From: Nitrospirota bacterium
GTDB lineage: Bacteria > Nitrospirota > Nitrospiria > Nitrospirales > Nitrospiraceae
Assembly: GCA_030645475.1 (NCBI GenBank)
Contig: JAUSMA010000033.1
Coordinates: 1 to 64,000 of the forward strand
Direction: 5' to 3'
Length of the DNA: 64,000 nucleotides
Shown: one piece after another, positions 1 to 8,734 of the stretch
How positions within the stretch are numbered: the stretch's first letter is position 1
Layout: each line of letters begins with the position of its first letter
Notes under the pieces: model-generated
What the model saw: only the letters and a program-made list of their open reading frames with translations
What the model was told of the DNA's origin: nothing
Databases searched by the model: none
Program-made: the position numbers and the translations under genes

Positions 1-111
1 CACCCGGCGACGGTGGCGAGGGTCGAACGCCTGCTCAACCGTAGACCTAGAAAATCACTCGGATTTAAAACGCCCAACGAGGTCTTTCAGGCTCTGGTCA
101 GACGCGGCTGA
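1..111 (+). pseudogene. IS30-family transposase, C-terminal end (cut by window edge)
   Basis: Reading frame 1 is open from base 1 to a TGA at 109-111 and encodes 36 residues with the stretch LNRRPRKSLGFKTPNEVF. This closely matches the extreme C-terminus of IS30-family DDE transposases (LNxRPRKxLxxxTPxEVF). The rest lies outside the window, so it may be a complete element or a remnant. It runs toward the 3' end of alr, 56 bp away. The catalytic residues are not visible. The family call is firm; integrity is unknown. Confidence 0.8.
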
Positions 112-141
112 ATGTTATGCACTGGGGAGTTGAATCTGCGG
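112..141. mobile_element. Probable terminal end of the IS30-like element
   Basis: The bases directly after the transposase stop contain a short motif (TGTTATGCACT, then GTTGAATCTGC) of the kind that forms IS30-family terminal inverted repeats just downstream of the transposase stop. The other end is outside the window, so the inverted-repeat match and the target duplication cannot be checked. The exact boundary is a guess. Confidence 0.4.
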
Positions 142-166
142 CGAGTTGGGAGAGGGCGGCCAGACC

Positions 167-1300
167 TCAGGCCGATTCGTAGAGGCGAGGGACGCGAGAA
201 CCGATCCCGCAGAGGACTTCGTAGGGGATCGTGCTGATCCAATCAGCGACTTCATCTGCCCAGATAGCTGCCCCACCTTGCTTCCCGATCAATGTGACGG
301 TCTCGCCAACTTCTACCGTTGGGATGTCTGTGACATCCACCATGATCATGTCCATACAGACCAGGCCGACGATCGGGGCGCGACGACCTTGAATCAACAC
401 CGATCCGCGATTGGAGAGTTGCCGACTATAACCGTCGGCATAGCCGATGGGCAGTACTGCGATCCGCGTTGGTCTATTCGCGATAAATGTCCTGTTGTAA
501 CTGACTGTTCCTCCCCGTGGAATGGTCCGTATGTGGGCGATGGTGGAATGCAGTGAAAGGACCGGTTGTAGGTTTGGCGCGGGCGTGGAGACTGGCAGGG
601 TGTGGTACCCATAGAGCATGATGCCGGGGCGCACGAGTGAGTAATGAGATTCGGGAAACCTGACGATGGCGGCACTGTTGGCCGTATGTACCAGCGGGAG
701 GGCAAGTCCACGCCGCCGGACCTGTTCCAGGATGGCCTGAAATATGCCAATCTGTCGCTCCGTAAAGGCGGTATCCGTTCCGTCTGCGTCGGCAAGATGT
801 GTCATCAAGCCCTCGACGTGAAGTGCACCCCGCAAGAGAGGGTTATCGAGGAGCGGGCGCAATTCTTCCGGCGAAAAACCCAACCGCCCCATGCCGGTTT
901 CGATCTTGAGGTGAATCGGATAGGGGGATGGCTGTGAGTTGGCTGCTTGTGCCAAGGCAGGTAGGATAGATCCATTGCTGATGACCGGGGTCAGCCGGTG
1001 CGCGACCAGGTCTGCCAGTTGCTGGTCGAAGAGTGCTCCCAGCACGACGATGGGAGTCGAGAGGCCGGCTTGACGGAGTGTGATCCCCTCCTCAAGCGAG
1101 GCGACGGCAAATCGTCCGATACCTTTGCGTGCAAGGGCGTGAGCGATCTCAACGGCTCCATGCCCATAGGCGTTGGCCTTGACGATGGCCATGACCTCGC
1201 AGCCGGGAGAGAGATAGCCTTGGATACACGAGAGATTGTGGGCGAGTGCCGAGAGATCGACGGTGGCGTAGGTGGGTAGCAAGGTCGAGGCCGCAGTCAC
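167..1300 (-). CDS. alr: Alanine racemase
   Basis: PLP-dependent racemase converting L-Ala to D-Ala for peptidoglycan; cytoplasmic. The 377-aa length is typical. The PLP lysine is K41 in the motif VKANAYGHG, and the second catalytic base is Y268 in VSYNRTF. The C-terminal beta domain includes VCMDMIMVDVTD. The start is GTG at 1298-1300, overlapping the frr stop, so it is the last gene of rpsB-tsf-pyrH-frr-alr and is probably translationally coupled to frr. No terminator is visible downstream, where the end of an IS30-like element lies within about 30 bp. Confidence 0.96.
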   Translation of the reverse strand: MTAASTLLPTYATVDLSALAHNLSCIQGYLSPGCEVMAIVKANAYGHGAVEIAHALARKGIGRFAVASLEEGITLRQAGLSTPIVVLGALFDQQLADLVAHRLTPVISNGSILPALAQAANSQPSPYPIHLKIETGMGRLGFSPEELRPLLDNPLLRGALHVEGLMTHLADADGTDTAFTERQIGIFQAILEQVRRRGLALPLVHTANSAAIVRFPESHYSLVRPGIMLYGYHTLPVSTPAPNLQPVLSLHSTIAHIRTIPRGGTVSYNRTFIANRPTRIAVLPIGYADGYSRQLSNRGSVLIQGRRAPIVGLVCMDMIMVDVTDIPTVEVGETVTLIGKQGGAAIWADEVADWISTIPYEVLCGIGSRVPRLYESA

Positions 1301-1860
1301 ACTTCCATGATTTCTTGTTCTTTTTTCTTCACCACGTCGTCGACCTTTTGAATGTATTGGTCGGTCAGCTTCTGGGTGTCTGCCTCGGCTTTCCGTAAAT
1401 CGTCTTCTGTCAACTTGGCATCCTTTTGCAGTTTCTTCAACTCTTCGTTGCCATCTCGACGAAACCCTCGCACCACGACTTTGGTATCTTCGCCGTGCTT
1501 TTTGCAGACCTTGCCGAGTTCCTTACGGCGTTCTTCGGTGAGCGGAGGAAGGGGAATGCGAATAATTTTTCCGTCGTTTGACGGGGTCACGCCGAGGTTC
1601 GATCCGGCCAGGGCTTTTTCGATTTCCTTGATCAGGTTCGGTTCCCACGGTTGGATCGTGATGAGGCGCGCTTCGGGTGTCGAAATATTGGCCACCTGCT
1701 TCAGCGGGGTCATGGTGCCGTAGTAGTCGACACGGACACCGTCGAAGAGGGCCACAGAGGCTCTTCCTGTCCGCAGTCCAGCCAAGTCGCGCTTCAGATA
1801 TTCCAGTGCGGACTCCATCTTTTCCATGACTTTTTGGTGGATAGCGGCAGGATTCGACAT
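1297..1860 (-). CDS. frr: Ribosome recycling factor
   Basis: 187-aa protein that, with EF-G, splits the post-termination 70S ribosome. Length and sequence fit the RRF family throughout: the N-terminal helix carries the LAGLRTGRAS motif, followed by a central beta domain with PWEPNLIKEIEKAL and SNLGVTPSNDGKIIRIPLPPLT, and long C-terminal helices rich in Lys and Glu. It lies 18 bp downstream of pyrH and overlaps alr by 4 bp. Order tsf-pyrH-frr is conserved in most bacteria. Confidence 0.98.
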   Translation of the reverse strand: MSNPAAIHQKVMEKMESALEYLKRDLAGLRTGRASVALFDGVRVDYYGTMTPLKQVANISTPEARLITIQPWEPNLIKEIEKALAGSNLGVTPSNDGKIIRIPLPPLTEERRKELGKVCKKHGEDTKVVVRGFRRDGNEELKKLQKDAKLTEDDLRKAEADTQKLTDQYIQKVDDVVKKKEQEIMEV

Positions 1861-1878
1861 GCGAGACTCCCTGGAATA

Positions 1879-2604
1879 TTAGCGGCGATCGGGCGTGACA
1901 ACTGTTCCGATCGCTTCGCCAGTGGCGACGCGTTTGAAGTTGCCTTGTTCCTTCAGGTTGAACACGATCAGCGGAAGATTGTTGTCCATGCAGAGGCTGA
2001 TGGCCGTCGCGTCCATGACTTTCAAATTCTGATTCAAGATCGCGAGAAAGGAAATGGTCTGATACTTTGTGGCCGTGGGATTCTTCACGGGATCGGCATC
2101 GTAAATGCCGTCGACTTTGGTCCCCTTCATGATGACCTGCGCCCCGATTTCCATCGCTCTGAGTGCGGCGGCGGTATCGGTGGAGAAGTAGGGATTACCC
2201 GTGCCACCGGCAAAGATCACAACACGTTTTTTCTCAAGGTGGCGAATGGCCCGGCGGCGGATATAGCCCTCTGCCAGTTGACGCATTTCGATTGCCGATT
2301 GGACACGCGTCATGATGCCGATGCGCTCGAGTGCATTTTGCAGAGCCAAGGCATTGAGGACGGTCGCGAGCATCCCCATATAGTCGGCGGAGGCCCGTTC
2401 CATGCCGGATGCGCTGGCGGCAATACCGCGGAAGATATTGCCGCCGCCGATGACCACTGCGACTTCGATGTCGAGGGCCACGACGGAGGCAATTTCCGTG
2501 GCAAGACCTTCAAGGATGGAAGGTTGGATGCCATAGCCCTGCTCACCGGCCAACATCTCTCCGCTGACTTTGAGGAGGATGCGCCGATAGTTGGCAGAGC
2601 TCAT
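1879..2604 (-). CDS. pyrH: UMP kinase
   Basis: Phosphorylates UMP to UDP using ATP; a hexameric amino-acid-kinase-fold enzyme. The 241-aa product starts at the ATG 2602-2604 (MSSANYRR). The frame is open further upstream, but that stretch lies inside tsf and has no similarity to the family. The phosphate-binding KVSGE motif is at residues 12-16, GGGN at 53-56, followed by TRVQSAIEM and the nucleotide-binding [13 protein letters not shown]. The start overlaps the tsf stop by 4 bp (ATGA), indicating translational coupling. Confidence 0.97.
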   Translation of the reverse strand: MSSANYRRILLKVSGEMLAGEQGYGIQPSILEGLATEIASVVALDIEVAVVIGGGNIFRGIAASASGMERASADYMGMLATVLNALALQNALERIGIMTRVQSAIEMRQLAEGYIRRRAIRHLEKKRVVIFAGGTGNPYFSTDTAAALRAMEIGAQVIMKGTKVDGIYDADPVKNPTATKYQTISFLAILNQNLKVMDATAISLCMDNNLPLIVFNLKEQGNFKRVATGEAIGTVVTPDRR

Positions 2605-3197
2605 GCTTCGCCTAATTGATACCGGGTGAAGCGGCGGATGTTCATGTTCTCGCCGATCTTTGAGATCTTCAAGGCCAGAAGATCTTTGATCGTAACGGCG
2701 GTGTCTTTTACGAAGGTTTGTTCGATGAGACAGCTCTCTTGGAAGAACTTCTCCAGCTTGCCTTCGACGATCTTCGGCCAAGCCGCCGGAGGCTTGCCCA
2801 TTTCTTTGGCCTGTCCCTCATAGATCGATCGCTCTTTTGCGATCAGCTCGGCGGGAATATCTTCCCGTTTGACGTAAGAGGGCTTTCCAGCTGCAACCTG
2901 GAGGGCCAAGTCGTTGACGAAGGATTTAAACTCTTCGTTCCTGGCCACGAAGTCGGTTTCGCAATTGACTTCGATCAGCACGCCGATTTTTCCACCCATG
3001 TGGATATACGAGTGGATGAGGCCTTGGTTGGTCTCACGGCCGGACTTTTTGAGTGCCGCGGCCAAGCCCTTTTGCCGTAGGTAATCCACGGCTTTCTCGA
3101 TATCGTCGCCATTCTCGGTGAGTGCTTTCTGGCAGTCGAGGAAACCGGCGCCGGTTTTTTCTCTCAGTTCTTTGACAAGCTGACTTGATCCAGCCAT
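2601..3197 (-). CDS. tsf: Elongation factor Ts (short form)
   Basis: Guanine-nucleotide exchange factor for EF-Tu. It begins with the UBA-like N-terminal domain ([20 protein letters not shown]) and has the invariant TDFV core contact at residues 81-84 ([13 protein letters not shown]). At 198 aa it is the short, single-core form known from Thermus and many non-proteobacterial lineages, not the roughly 280-aa E. coli form. It sits 60 bp downstream of rpsB, the standard pairing. Confidence 0.97.
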   Translation of the reverse strand: MAGSSQLVKELREKTGAGFLDCQKALTENGDDIEKAVDYLRQKGLAAALKKSGRETNQGLIHSYIHMGGKIGVLIEVNCETDFVARNEEFKSFVNDLALQVAAGKPSYVKREDIPAELIAKERSIYEGQAKEMGKPPAAWPKIVEGKLEKFFQESCLIEQTFVKDTAVTIKDLLALKISKIGENMNIRRFTRYQLGEA

Positions 3198-3257
3198 ACG
3201 TGACGGTCCTTTTCAGTAAACAGTGAGTGCCGTAGTTGACCTATGCTATGCCGGACG

Positions 3258-4031
3258 TTATGAGGCCGGCGTGCTTGCGAGGCTCATGGCTGCTGGTTTA
3301 CCGCCAGCCACAGGCGCTGGTTTAAAGTCCGCCTCTTCGCGCTGTGCCCGTATATTGGCGCCTTCGATACAGGCGTTGGCAATAAGGGACGTGATGAGTT
3401 TAATGGAGCGAATGGCGTCGTCGTTTCCAGGGATCGGGTAGGTGATGTGGTCCGGATCGCAGTTCGAGTCCAGGATCGCGATCATCGGAATCTCAAGCCG
3501 CTTGGCTTCCTGCACGGCAAGGTGTTCGATGCGGGTGTCGAGCACGAAGACGGCTCCGGGGACGCCGCGCATGTCTTTGATGCCGCTCAGATACTTCTGG
3601 AGCTTGACGATCTCTTTCTGCATCTTCATGATTTCTTTTTTCTTCAAGCCGTATTGGCTGGGATCCGCGAGCTTGGTCTCCAGCTTTTTCATCTTATCGA
3701 TGCTCTTCCGGATGGTCTGGAAGTTCGTGAGCATTCCGCCGAGCCAACGCTGGTTGACGAAGAACATGTTGGCGCGCAGGGCTTCTTCTTGAAGGATCTC
3801 GGCAGCCTGTCGCTTGGTCCCGACAAACAAGACCGACTGGCCGGCGGCGACGGTGTCGCGGACGAAGGCATAGGCCTGCTCCATACGAGCCAATGTTTGC
3901 TGAAGGTCGATGATGTAGATGCCGTTACGTTCGCCAAAGAGGAACTTCTTCATCTTTGGGTTCCACCGATTCGTCTGGTGTCCGAAATGGACACCCGCTT
4001 CTAGCAATTCCTTGATCGAAACCACTCCCAT
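3258..4031 (-). CDS. rpsB: 30S ribosomal protein S2
   Basis: Small-subunit protein S2, 257 aa. Family motifs are present: the N-terminal [19 protein letters not shown], then [20 protein letters not shown], and [20 protein letters not shown]. The ATG at 4029-4031 is chosen because a strong Shine-Dalgarno, GGGGAGG, lies 7 bases upstream. A further in-frame ATG at 4049 would overlap that ribosome-binding site. First gene of the translation operon, with a promoter and hairpin-rich leader upstream. Confidence 0.97.
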   Translation of the reverse strand: MGVVSIKELLEAGVHFGHQTNRWNPKMKKFLFGERNGIYIIDLQQTLARMEQAYAFVRDTVAAGQSVLFVGTKRQAAEILQEEALRANMFFVNQRWLGGMLTNFQTIRKSIDKMKKLETKLADPSQYGLKKKEIMKMQKEIVKLQKYLSGIKDMRGVPGAVFVLDTRIEHLAVQEAKRLEIPMIAILDSNCDPDHITYPIPGNDDAIRSIKLITSLIANACIEGANIRAQREEADFKPAPVAGGKPAAMSLASTPAS

Positions 4032-4078
4032 GCCTTCACCTCCCCTCAAGACTTGCAGAGCACCCGCTGACGCAGATG

Positions 4079-4185
4079 AGGGGGACTGGCCCCCTTATTC
4101 TCAAGTCGAGCGACGTCCATGACGCCGATATGAATTTGATCTGGTTCCTCAACGCACGAAATTATGCGAGAAGGAGACAGTCTCC
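4079..4185 (-). promoter_or_regulatory. rpsB leader with two inverted repeats
   Basis: Between the proposed rpsB promoter and start codon the minus strand carries GGGGG/CCCCC arms around a 5-base loop (4080-4094) and a palindrome GGAGACAGTCTCC (4173-4185). The first hairpin is about 45 bases before the rpsB ribosome-binding site. S2 is known in other bacteria to repress its own mRNA through the leader, so this may be an autoregulatory site; that is inference, and no known leader consensus was matched. Confidence 0.35.
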
Positions 4186-4204
4186 TGACTACTAAAGCCT
4201 TGGC

Positions 4205-4233
4205 ACGCTAGCATAATGACATTGCGTTTGCAA
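4205..4233 (-). promoter_or_regulatory. Candidate promoter for the rpsB operon
   Basis: On the minus strand TTGCAA (4228-4233) and TAGCGT (4205-4210) are separated by 17 bases. The -35 box is good, the -10 box partial. It lies about 175 bp before rpsB, leaving room for a structured leader. Confidence 0.4.
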
Positions 4234-4255
4234 GACGACAGGGTGGAATTATGCC

Positions 4256-5482
4256 CTAGGATCGATAGCTTGCGTTAATACGGACATAATCGAACGACAG
4301 GTCGGTCGTCCACATATGGGATCGGTGACGACCGTTGCCTAATCCCACAGAAATCGTAAATTCTTTCTGACGGAAAACCTTGGCAATACGGCGTTCGGCA
4401 ACGAGTCCGAGGCCCATTCCGCTCCGGACCATCTGGACCTCGTCAAACCACACATTCAGTTTTGAGGGGATAATTGGAACTCCGGCCCGGCCGATTGCGG
4501 CCATGACACGTCCCCAATTGGCATCCTCTCCGAAGAGAGCCGTTTTTACCAAGTTTGAGGTGGCAATGGTTTGGGCAACCTGCCTGGCTTGTGCCACGGT
4601 GGCTGCGCCGGTTACCTCAATCTTCACGACTTTGGTGACTCCCTCGCCGTCGCGGCAGATCGCCAGCGCCAGAGCCTGACAGGCTTCTGTCAGGAGTTGC
4701 AGAAACCGACGAAAGGCGGGAGTGCCTTCCTTGATAGTGCGGTTCTCCGCCATGCCGTTCGCCAAGCAAAGGACGGTATCGTTGGTGCTCGTGTCTCCAT
4801 CGACCGAGATGCAATTAAATGACTCGTTGGCCGCCAGCGTGAGGGCTCGTTGGAGGGCGCTCCTCGTGATCGAGGCATCCGTGGTGAAATAGCCCAGCAT
4901 CGTGGCCATATTGGGATGGATCATGCCAGAGCCCTTGGCCATCCCGCCGATGGTAATCAAGCGACCGCCGATGGTGTCTTGAAGGGCAATCGATTTAGGG
5001 CGCAGATCAGTCGTCATAATTGCTCGTGCGGCGTCTGGGCCTCCACGATTGCTGAGCTGGCTGAATACGTTCGGGATTCCCTTCATGATTTGAGTCAGCG
5101 GCAAGACACGGCCGATCACGCCGGTCGATCCGATGAAGATCTGGTGCGAGGGGACTCCTACGTGTCGTGCGACCAGGGCCGCGGTTTTTTTTGCGGCAGC
5201 CAACCCTTTAGCGCCCGTACAGGCGTTGGCGTTACCACTATTGACGAGAATGGCTCGCCCGACTCCTTTGCGTAAATGTAGGCGATCGACGACGACCGGT
5301 GCTGCAACCACCTGATTCAGCGTGAAGACACCGGCAATGGGGCCGCTCTGTTCTGAGGCGACCAGCGCGAGATCGAGTAGGCCAGGCTTCTTGATCCCGC
5401 AATGGATGCCGGCAGCGCGGAATCCTTGTGGCGCGGTGATTCCGCGTCGTGGAGATGTGGTTGATGTCTTCTTGGTTGTCAT
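4256..5482 (-). CDS. argJ: Glutamate N-acetyltransferase / ornithine acetyltransferase
   Basis: Transfers the acetyl group from N-acetylornithine to glutamate, allowing the cyclic arginine pathway; if bifunctional it also uses acetyl-CoA. 408 aa. The precursor self-cleaves before the nucleophile threonine, here T194 in the motif NMATMLGYF. An upstream KGSGMIHP stretch and the C-terminal RINASYRS ending are typical of the family. It follows argC by 29 bp on the same strand, so the two are probably co-transcribed. Whether it is mono- or bifunctional cannot be told from sequence. Confidence 0.95.
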   Translation of the reverse strand: MTTKKTSTTSPRRGITAPQGFRAAGIHCGIKKPGLLDLALVASEQSGPIAGVFTLNQVVAAPVVVDRLHLRKGVGRAILVNSGNANACTGAKGLAAAKKTAALVARHVGVPSHQIFIGSTGVIGRVLPLTQIMKGIPNVFSQLSNRGGPDAARAIMTTDLRPKSIALQDTIGGRLITIGGMAKGSGMIHPNMATMLGYFTTDASITRSALQRALTLAANESFNCISVDGDTSTNDTVLCLANGMAENRTIKEGTPAFRRFLQLLTEACQALALAICRDGEGVTKVVKIEVTGAATVAQARQVAQTIATSNLVKTALFGEDANWGRVMAAIGRAGVPIIPSKLNVWFDEVQMVRSGMGLGLVAERRIAKVFRQKEFTISVGLGNGRHRSHMWTTDLSFDYVRINASYRS

Positions 5483-5511
5483 GGTGAAAGGGCCGTCTTG
5501 GTTTGTATGCG

Positions 5512-6585
5512 TTAGGGATAGGCCGCTGGAGCCGTCAATCCTGTTTCCTCCGGGAAGCCGGACATGAGATTCATCGCCTGAATGGCTTGCCCTGCGGCAC
5601 CCTTCACCAGATTATCCAGCGCGGCCACCGTAATGACTGAACCGGAACGGGGGTCGAGATAGACGCCGATGTCGCAATAGTTTGAACCTTTGATGTAGCG
5701 AGGATTCGGCATGATGTCTTCCTGGACTCTGACGAATCGCTCCCCCTTATAAAAGTCTCGATACAGCATGCGGAGGTTGTCCAGTGCCATCGGGCTCTTC
5801 AGTTTGCAGTAGGCGGTGCTCAAAATACCGCGATTCATTGGGACAAGGTGGGGAGTGAATGTCACGATCGGCCGTGTGGCCCCTGCTCCCGTCGGCGATG
5901 AGGCCCGTTGAAGTAATCCACCGAGTTCCTGTTCGATCTCTGGGATGTGCCGATGCTGCCCGATTTTGTAGGGCTCTAGAGATTCATGGGCTTCCGGAAA
6001 ATGATAGGGGAGAGCCGGGCTTCGCCCTGCGCCTGAAATGCCAGATTTCGCATCGATGACCACGGTGTTCGGTTGCACGAGGTCGTGGGCGAAGAGTGGG
6101 GCCAACTGTAGAATAGCGGCAGTCGGATAACAGCCTGGCGAGGCCACCAACTTGGCTTTGGCGATGGCGGCACGGTGTAATTCCGGAAGTCCGTAGACCG
6201 CATCCTTCAGGAGGCCCGCATAGGTATGCGGCGTGCGATACCATTGCTCATAGACAGCGGAATCTTTCAGGCGATAGTCGGCGCTGAGGTCGACCACCAG
6301 TTTGCCTGTTTGAAGACAGGCGGAGACTGGCTCCAATGACTTGGTATGAGGAAGCGCTAAGAAGACCGCGTCGACCTGATCTGCTAAGGCTTCGGGTGAG
6401 AGCGCTTGAAATGAAAGAGATACGAGCCCTGCCAGACTGGGGAAGACTGAGGCCACGGGGGTTCCCGCGGATTTTTCCGATGTGACGGCGTGCAGCTCGA
6501 AATACGGGTGGAGGGCTGCCAGGCGGACGAGCTCCGCTCCGGCATATCCACTGGCTCCTGCAATTGCGACGCGTATCTTTTTCAT
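5512..6585 (-). CDS. argC: N-acetyl-gamma-glutamyl-phosphate reductase
   Basis: NADPH-dependent reduction of N-acetylglutamyl-phosphate to the semialdehyde, third step of arginine synthesis. The N-terminal Rossmann motif VAIAGASGYAGAELVRL and the active-site cysteine C152 in ASPGCYPTA are present. The ATG at 6583-6585 is preferred (357 aa) because AGGTGA lies 6 bases before it; an in-frame GTG at 6594 would put the Shine-Dalgarno inside the gene. Upstream is the rpsI terminator, so argC probably begins its own transcript, but I could not identify its promoter. Confidence 0.95.
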   Translation of the reverse strand: MKKIRVAIAGASGYAGAELVRLAALHPYFELHAVTSEKSAGTPVASVFPSLAGLVSLSFQALSPEALADQVDAVFLALPHTKSLEPVSACLQTGKLVVDLSADYRLKDSAVYEQWYRTPHTYAGLLKDAVYGLPELHRAAIAKAKLVASPGCYPTAAILQLAPLFAHDLVQPNTVVIDAKSGISGAGRSPALPYHFPEAHESLEPYKIGQHRHIPEIEQELGGLLQRASSPTGAGATRPIVTFTPHLVPMNRGILSTAYCKLKSPMALDNLRMLYRDFYKGERFVRVQEDIMPNPRYIKGSNYCDIGVYLDPRSGSVITVAALDNLVKGAAGQAIQAMNLMSGFPEETGLTAPAAYP

Positions 6586-6619
6586 CGTGCTCACCTATGG
6601 CGGACCCTACAGACACAAA

Positions 6620-6649
6620 AAAAGGGAAGGCATGGAGCCTTCCCTTTTT
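6620..6649 (-). terminator. Rho-independent terminator after rplM-rpsI
   Basis: A 12-bp perfect stem AAAAGGGAAGGC / GCCTTCCCTTTT (6620-6631 and 6637-6648) with a 5-base loop, followed on the minus strand by a run of T (A-rich on plus at 6617-6623). It is 20 bp beyond the rpsI stop. Confidence 0.85.
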
Positions 6650-6668
6650 CTGACTGTGGCTCCGATGT

Positions 6669-7061
6669 TTATCGCTTCGAGTACTGGAACTTCTTTCTCG
6701 CGCCCTTCTGTCCGTACTTCTTCCGCTCTTTGACGCGCGAGTCGCGTGTCAGCAAGCCTTCCTTCTTCAGTGGCGTACGGAGGGGGAGATTCAGCACGAC
6801 CAACGCACGTGCGATTGCATGACGGAGGGCGCCGGCTTGTCCGACTTCTCCGCCGCCATGTACCGTGGCTTTAATCGAGTACTGCCCGACGACCCCGCCG
6901 ATTTCGAGCGGGAACTGGATGATCTGCCGCAAGGTCAGGCGTGGGAATGCCTTCTCAATCGGTTGATCGTTGATCGTAATGTCGCCTGCCGTCCCGGTGA
7001 CCCAGGCTCTGGCGACTGCGCATTTGCGTCGTCCGGTTGCATATTGAGTTACTGCTGCCAT
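6669..7061 (-). CDS. rpsI: 30S ribosomal protein S9
   Basis: 130-aa S9 protein. It starts [19 protein letters not shown], carries the [21 protein letters not shown] core, and ends with the conserved tail KKFQYSKR that reaches the P-site tRNA. It follows rplM by 38 bp, the near-universal order, and is terminated by the strong hairpin at 6620-6649. Confidence 0.98.
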   Translation of the reverse strand: MAAVTQYATGRRKCAVARAWVTGTAGDITINDQPIEKAFPRLTLRQIIQFPLEIGGVVGQYSIKATVHGGGEVGQAGALRHAIARALVVLNLPLRTPLKKEGLLTRDSRVKERKKYGQKGARKKFQYSKR

Positions 7062-7099
7062 GCTACAACGTCTCCTTCTTCACTCTCGGTGATGATTGA

Positions 7100-7528
7100 T
7101 TACAGGATAATCGGTTCCGGTCCTTGGGCCTGGTGCGGATGAACTGGTCCGACATAGACGCGGAGTTTCTTGGCCATGCCGTTTCCCAATGGGGTCTTCG
7201 GCAACATGCCTTCGATCGCTTTGGTCAAGAGGATCGTGGGGTCTTTTCGGAAGACATGCTGCGCCGATTCGGTCTTGAGTCCGCCCGGGAACCCGGTATG
7301 GTGACGATAGAGCTTCGTGGTCATCTTGTCGCCGGTCAGGTGGATCTTCTCAGCGTTCACGATCACGATATGGTCGCCCATGTCGACATTGGGGGTAAAG
7401 GTCGGCCGGTGTTTGCCGCGTAACATTCCTGCCACGCGAGCTGCCAGGCGGCCCAGTGTTTTCCCTTCTGCATCCACGAGATACCACTTCTCCTGTACGT
7501 CTAAAGGCTTTTGTTGGTAGGTCAACAT
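7100..7528 (-). CDS. rplM: 50S ribosomal protein L13
   Basis: 142-aa L13. The start is the ATG at 7526-7528 (MLTYQQKPLDVQEKWYLVDA); the frame is open further upstream but that region is the DUF151 gene in another frame. Family motifs: VDAEGKTLGRLAARVAGMLRGKH, DHIVIVNAEKI, and the C-terminal MLPKTPLGNGMAKKLRVYVG. The upstream DUF151 gene ends 32 bp away, so rplM-rpsI may be read from the promoter at 8614-8643. Confidence 0.97.
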   Translation of the reverse strand: MLTYQQKPLDVQEKWYLVDAEGKTLGRLAARVAGMLRGKHRPTFTPNVDMGDHIVIVNAEKIHLTGDKMTTKLYRHHTGFPGGLKTESAQHVFRKDPTILLTKAIEGMLPKTPLGNGMAKKLRVYVGPVHPHQAQGPEPIIL

Positions 7529-7560
7529 TGTGTTTTCGTGCTCCTTCGCTAACGAGTGAA

Positions 7561-8058
7561 TCAGGTTTCCTGTACTTCCGGTGTGCCGATATTCTTCGAT
7601 TCGAGTTTTGCGAGCCAGGCATCGAGATTGGTGGTGCTCCGCCTGGTCAATACGTCCTGGGTGATGTAGATCGGGCAATGAGCTCGCAACGCCAGGGAAA
7701 TCGCATCGCTGGGTCTGGCGTCGATCGTCCGCTCCACGCCTTTGTTGGCGACATAGACGGTCGCATAATAGGTGCTGCTTTTCACGTCGGCAATGACGAC
7801 ACGCTGAATCGTGACGCTCAAGTGTTCCGCGAAACTCTTGATCAAATCATGGCTCATGGGGCGTGGCGTGATCATGGCATCGAGCGCTAACTTAATGGCA
7901 TTGCCTTCCGCGGCCCCGACCCAGATCGGGAATGTATCGAGGGAGCCGTCCTGTCTTGCCAGCACGACGATTCGGGTATCAGTGTTGGCCTCCTCGAGAA
8001 TGCGGTCTACCCGATATTCAATCAGGCTTTGCTCTTTGGGTGAATTGACGGTGCTCAT
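7561..8058 (-). CDS. DUF151 (bifunctional-nuclease-like) protein, copy 1
   Basis: 165-aa protein of the DUF151/BFN family. Members have been described as nucleases in plants, and a domain of this type occurs in UvrC-associated and stress proteins; the bacterial role is largely unknown. Visible family features: FPIWVGAAEGNAIKLAL, the MITPRPMSHDLIKS segment and TIDARPSDAISLALRAHCPIY. It is the second of two adjacent paralogues (18 bp gap). Co-transcription with rplM-rpsI looks likely. Biochemical function should not be inferred from the family name. Confidence 0.85.
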   Translation of the reverse strand: MSTVNSPKEQSLIEYRVDRILEEANTDTRIVVLARQDGSLDTFPIWVGAAEGNAIKLALDAMITPRPMSHDLIKSFAEHLSVTIQRVVIADVKSSTYYATVYVANKGVERTIDARPSDAISLALRAHCPIYITQDVLTRRSTTNLDAWLAKLESKNIGTPEVQET

Positions 8059-8076
8059 ATATCGGGTGTCCTTGGA

Positions 8077-8532
8077 TCAGGAGTCCAGTTTGCCAAAATC
8101 TTCCGGCTTAAGATTTTCCAGCCACTGTTCAAGTTCCTCGGAGCTTTGTTTCGTAATGACGCTGTCATTGGCAAATACCGGCGCATTAGACCGAAGGGCG
8201 AGTGCAATCGCATCGCTGGGTCTGGCATCGACGGTATATTCTGAGTCTTCGTACATCAAGTGAATCTTGGCAAAGTAGGTATGCTCAGACAGATCCGTAA
8301 TGACCACACTAATGACTTTCGCATTATATGCATCGAGAAACGACTTCATGAAGTCGTGCGTCATCGGCCGGGGAGGCGTGACATTTTCCATCGCCATGCT
8401 GATCGCCCCCGCTTCTGATTTCCCGACCCAAATGGGGAGCATGTCGGAATGTTCTTCATCGCGTAGCACCACGATATAGGCGTTATTATAGGGATCGAAC
8501 ATCAACCCCTTAATATGCATCTGTGTAATCAC
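8077..8532 (-). CDS. DUF151 (bifunctional-nuclease-like) protein, copy 2
   Basis: 151-aa paralogue of the gene at 7561-8058, with the same landmarks in the same order: LPIWVGKSEAGAISMAM, TPPRPMTHDFMKS, TVDARPSDAIALALRSNAPVF. It has an acidic tail (SSEELEQWLENLKPEDFG). The start is given as GTG 8530-8532; an ATG 12 bases later is equally possible. First gene after a near-consensus promoter at 8614-8643. Two divergent copies side by side suggest an old duplication, perhaps forming a heteromer; that is inference. Confidence 0.85.
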   Translation of the reverse strand: MITQMHIKGLMFDPYNNAYIVVLRDEEHSDMLPIWVGKSEAGAISMAMENVTPPRPMTHDFMKSFLDAYNAKVISVVITDLSEHTYFAKIHLMYEDSEYTVDARPSDAIALALRSNAPVFANDSVITKQSSEELEQWLENLKPEDFGKLDS

Positions 8533-8613
8533 GACAAACCCGTTCCTCTTCCCTGCATTTTTAAGGTCGTGAGGAGATGCTGATCATCCACATGGATGGA
8601 TCAAGAAGGGAGC

Positions 8614-8643
8614 AACTTAGCATTTCCGAAACAGGCCTGTCAA
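8614..8643 (-). promoter_or_regulatory. Sigma-70-type promoter for the DUF151 / rplM-rpsI unit
   Basis: Minus strand: TTGACA (8638-8643), 18-base spacer, TAAGTT (8614-8619). The -35 is a perfect consensus. It lies about 80 bp upstream of the first DUF151 gene. Confidence 0.6.
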
Positions 8644-8734
8644 CGAAGCCTGCGAGATCGCTGGAGAAAATCAGGTGAAATTCGCCAGCACGGACAAAGA
8701 GGAGGTGCCGGAGCCCGTTGAGTGGCTGTGAGGC

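Noticed and set aside
1651-2619. Plus-strand open frame of about 320 codons
   Set aside because: It runs antisense to frr and pyrH, both highly conserved; the predicted peptide has no family character and a composition expected of a shadow frame.
2605-2781. Upstream extension of pyrH by 59 codons
   Set aside because: It overlaps tsf, is Arg/His-rich, and the ATG at 2604 has the coupled ATGA context and begins the conserved domain.
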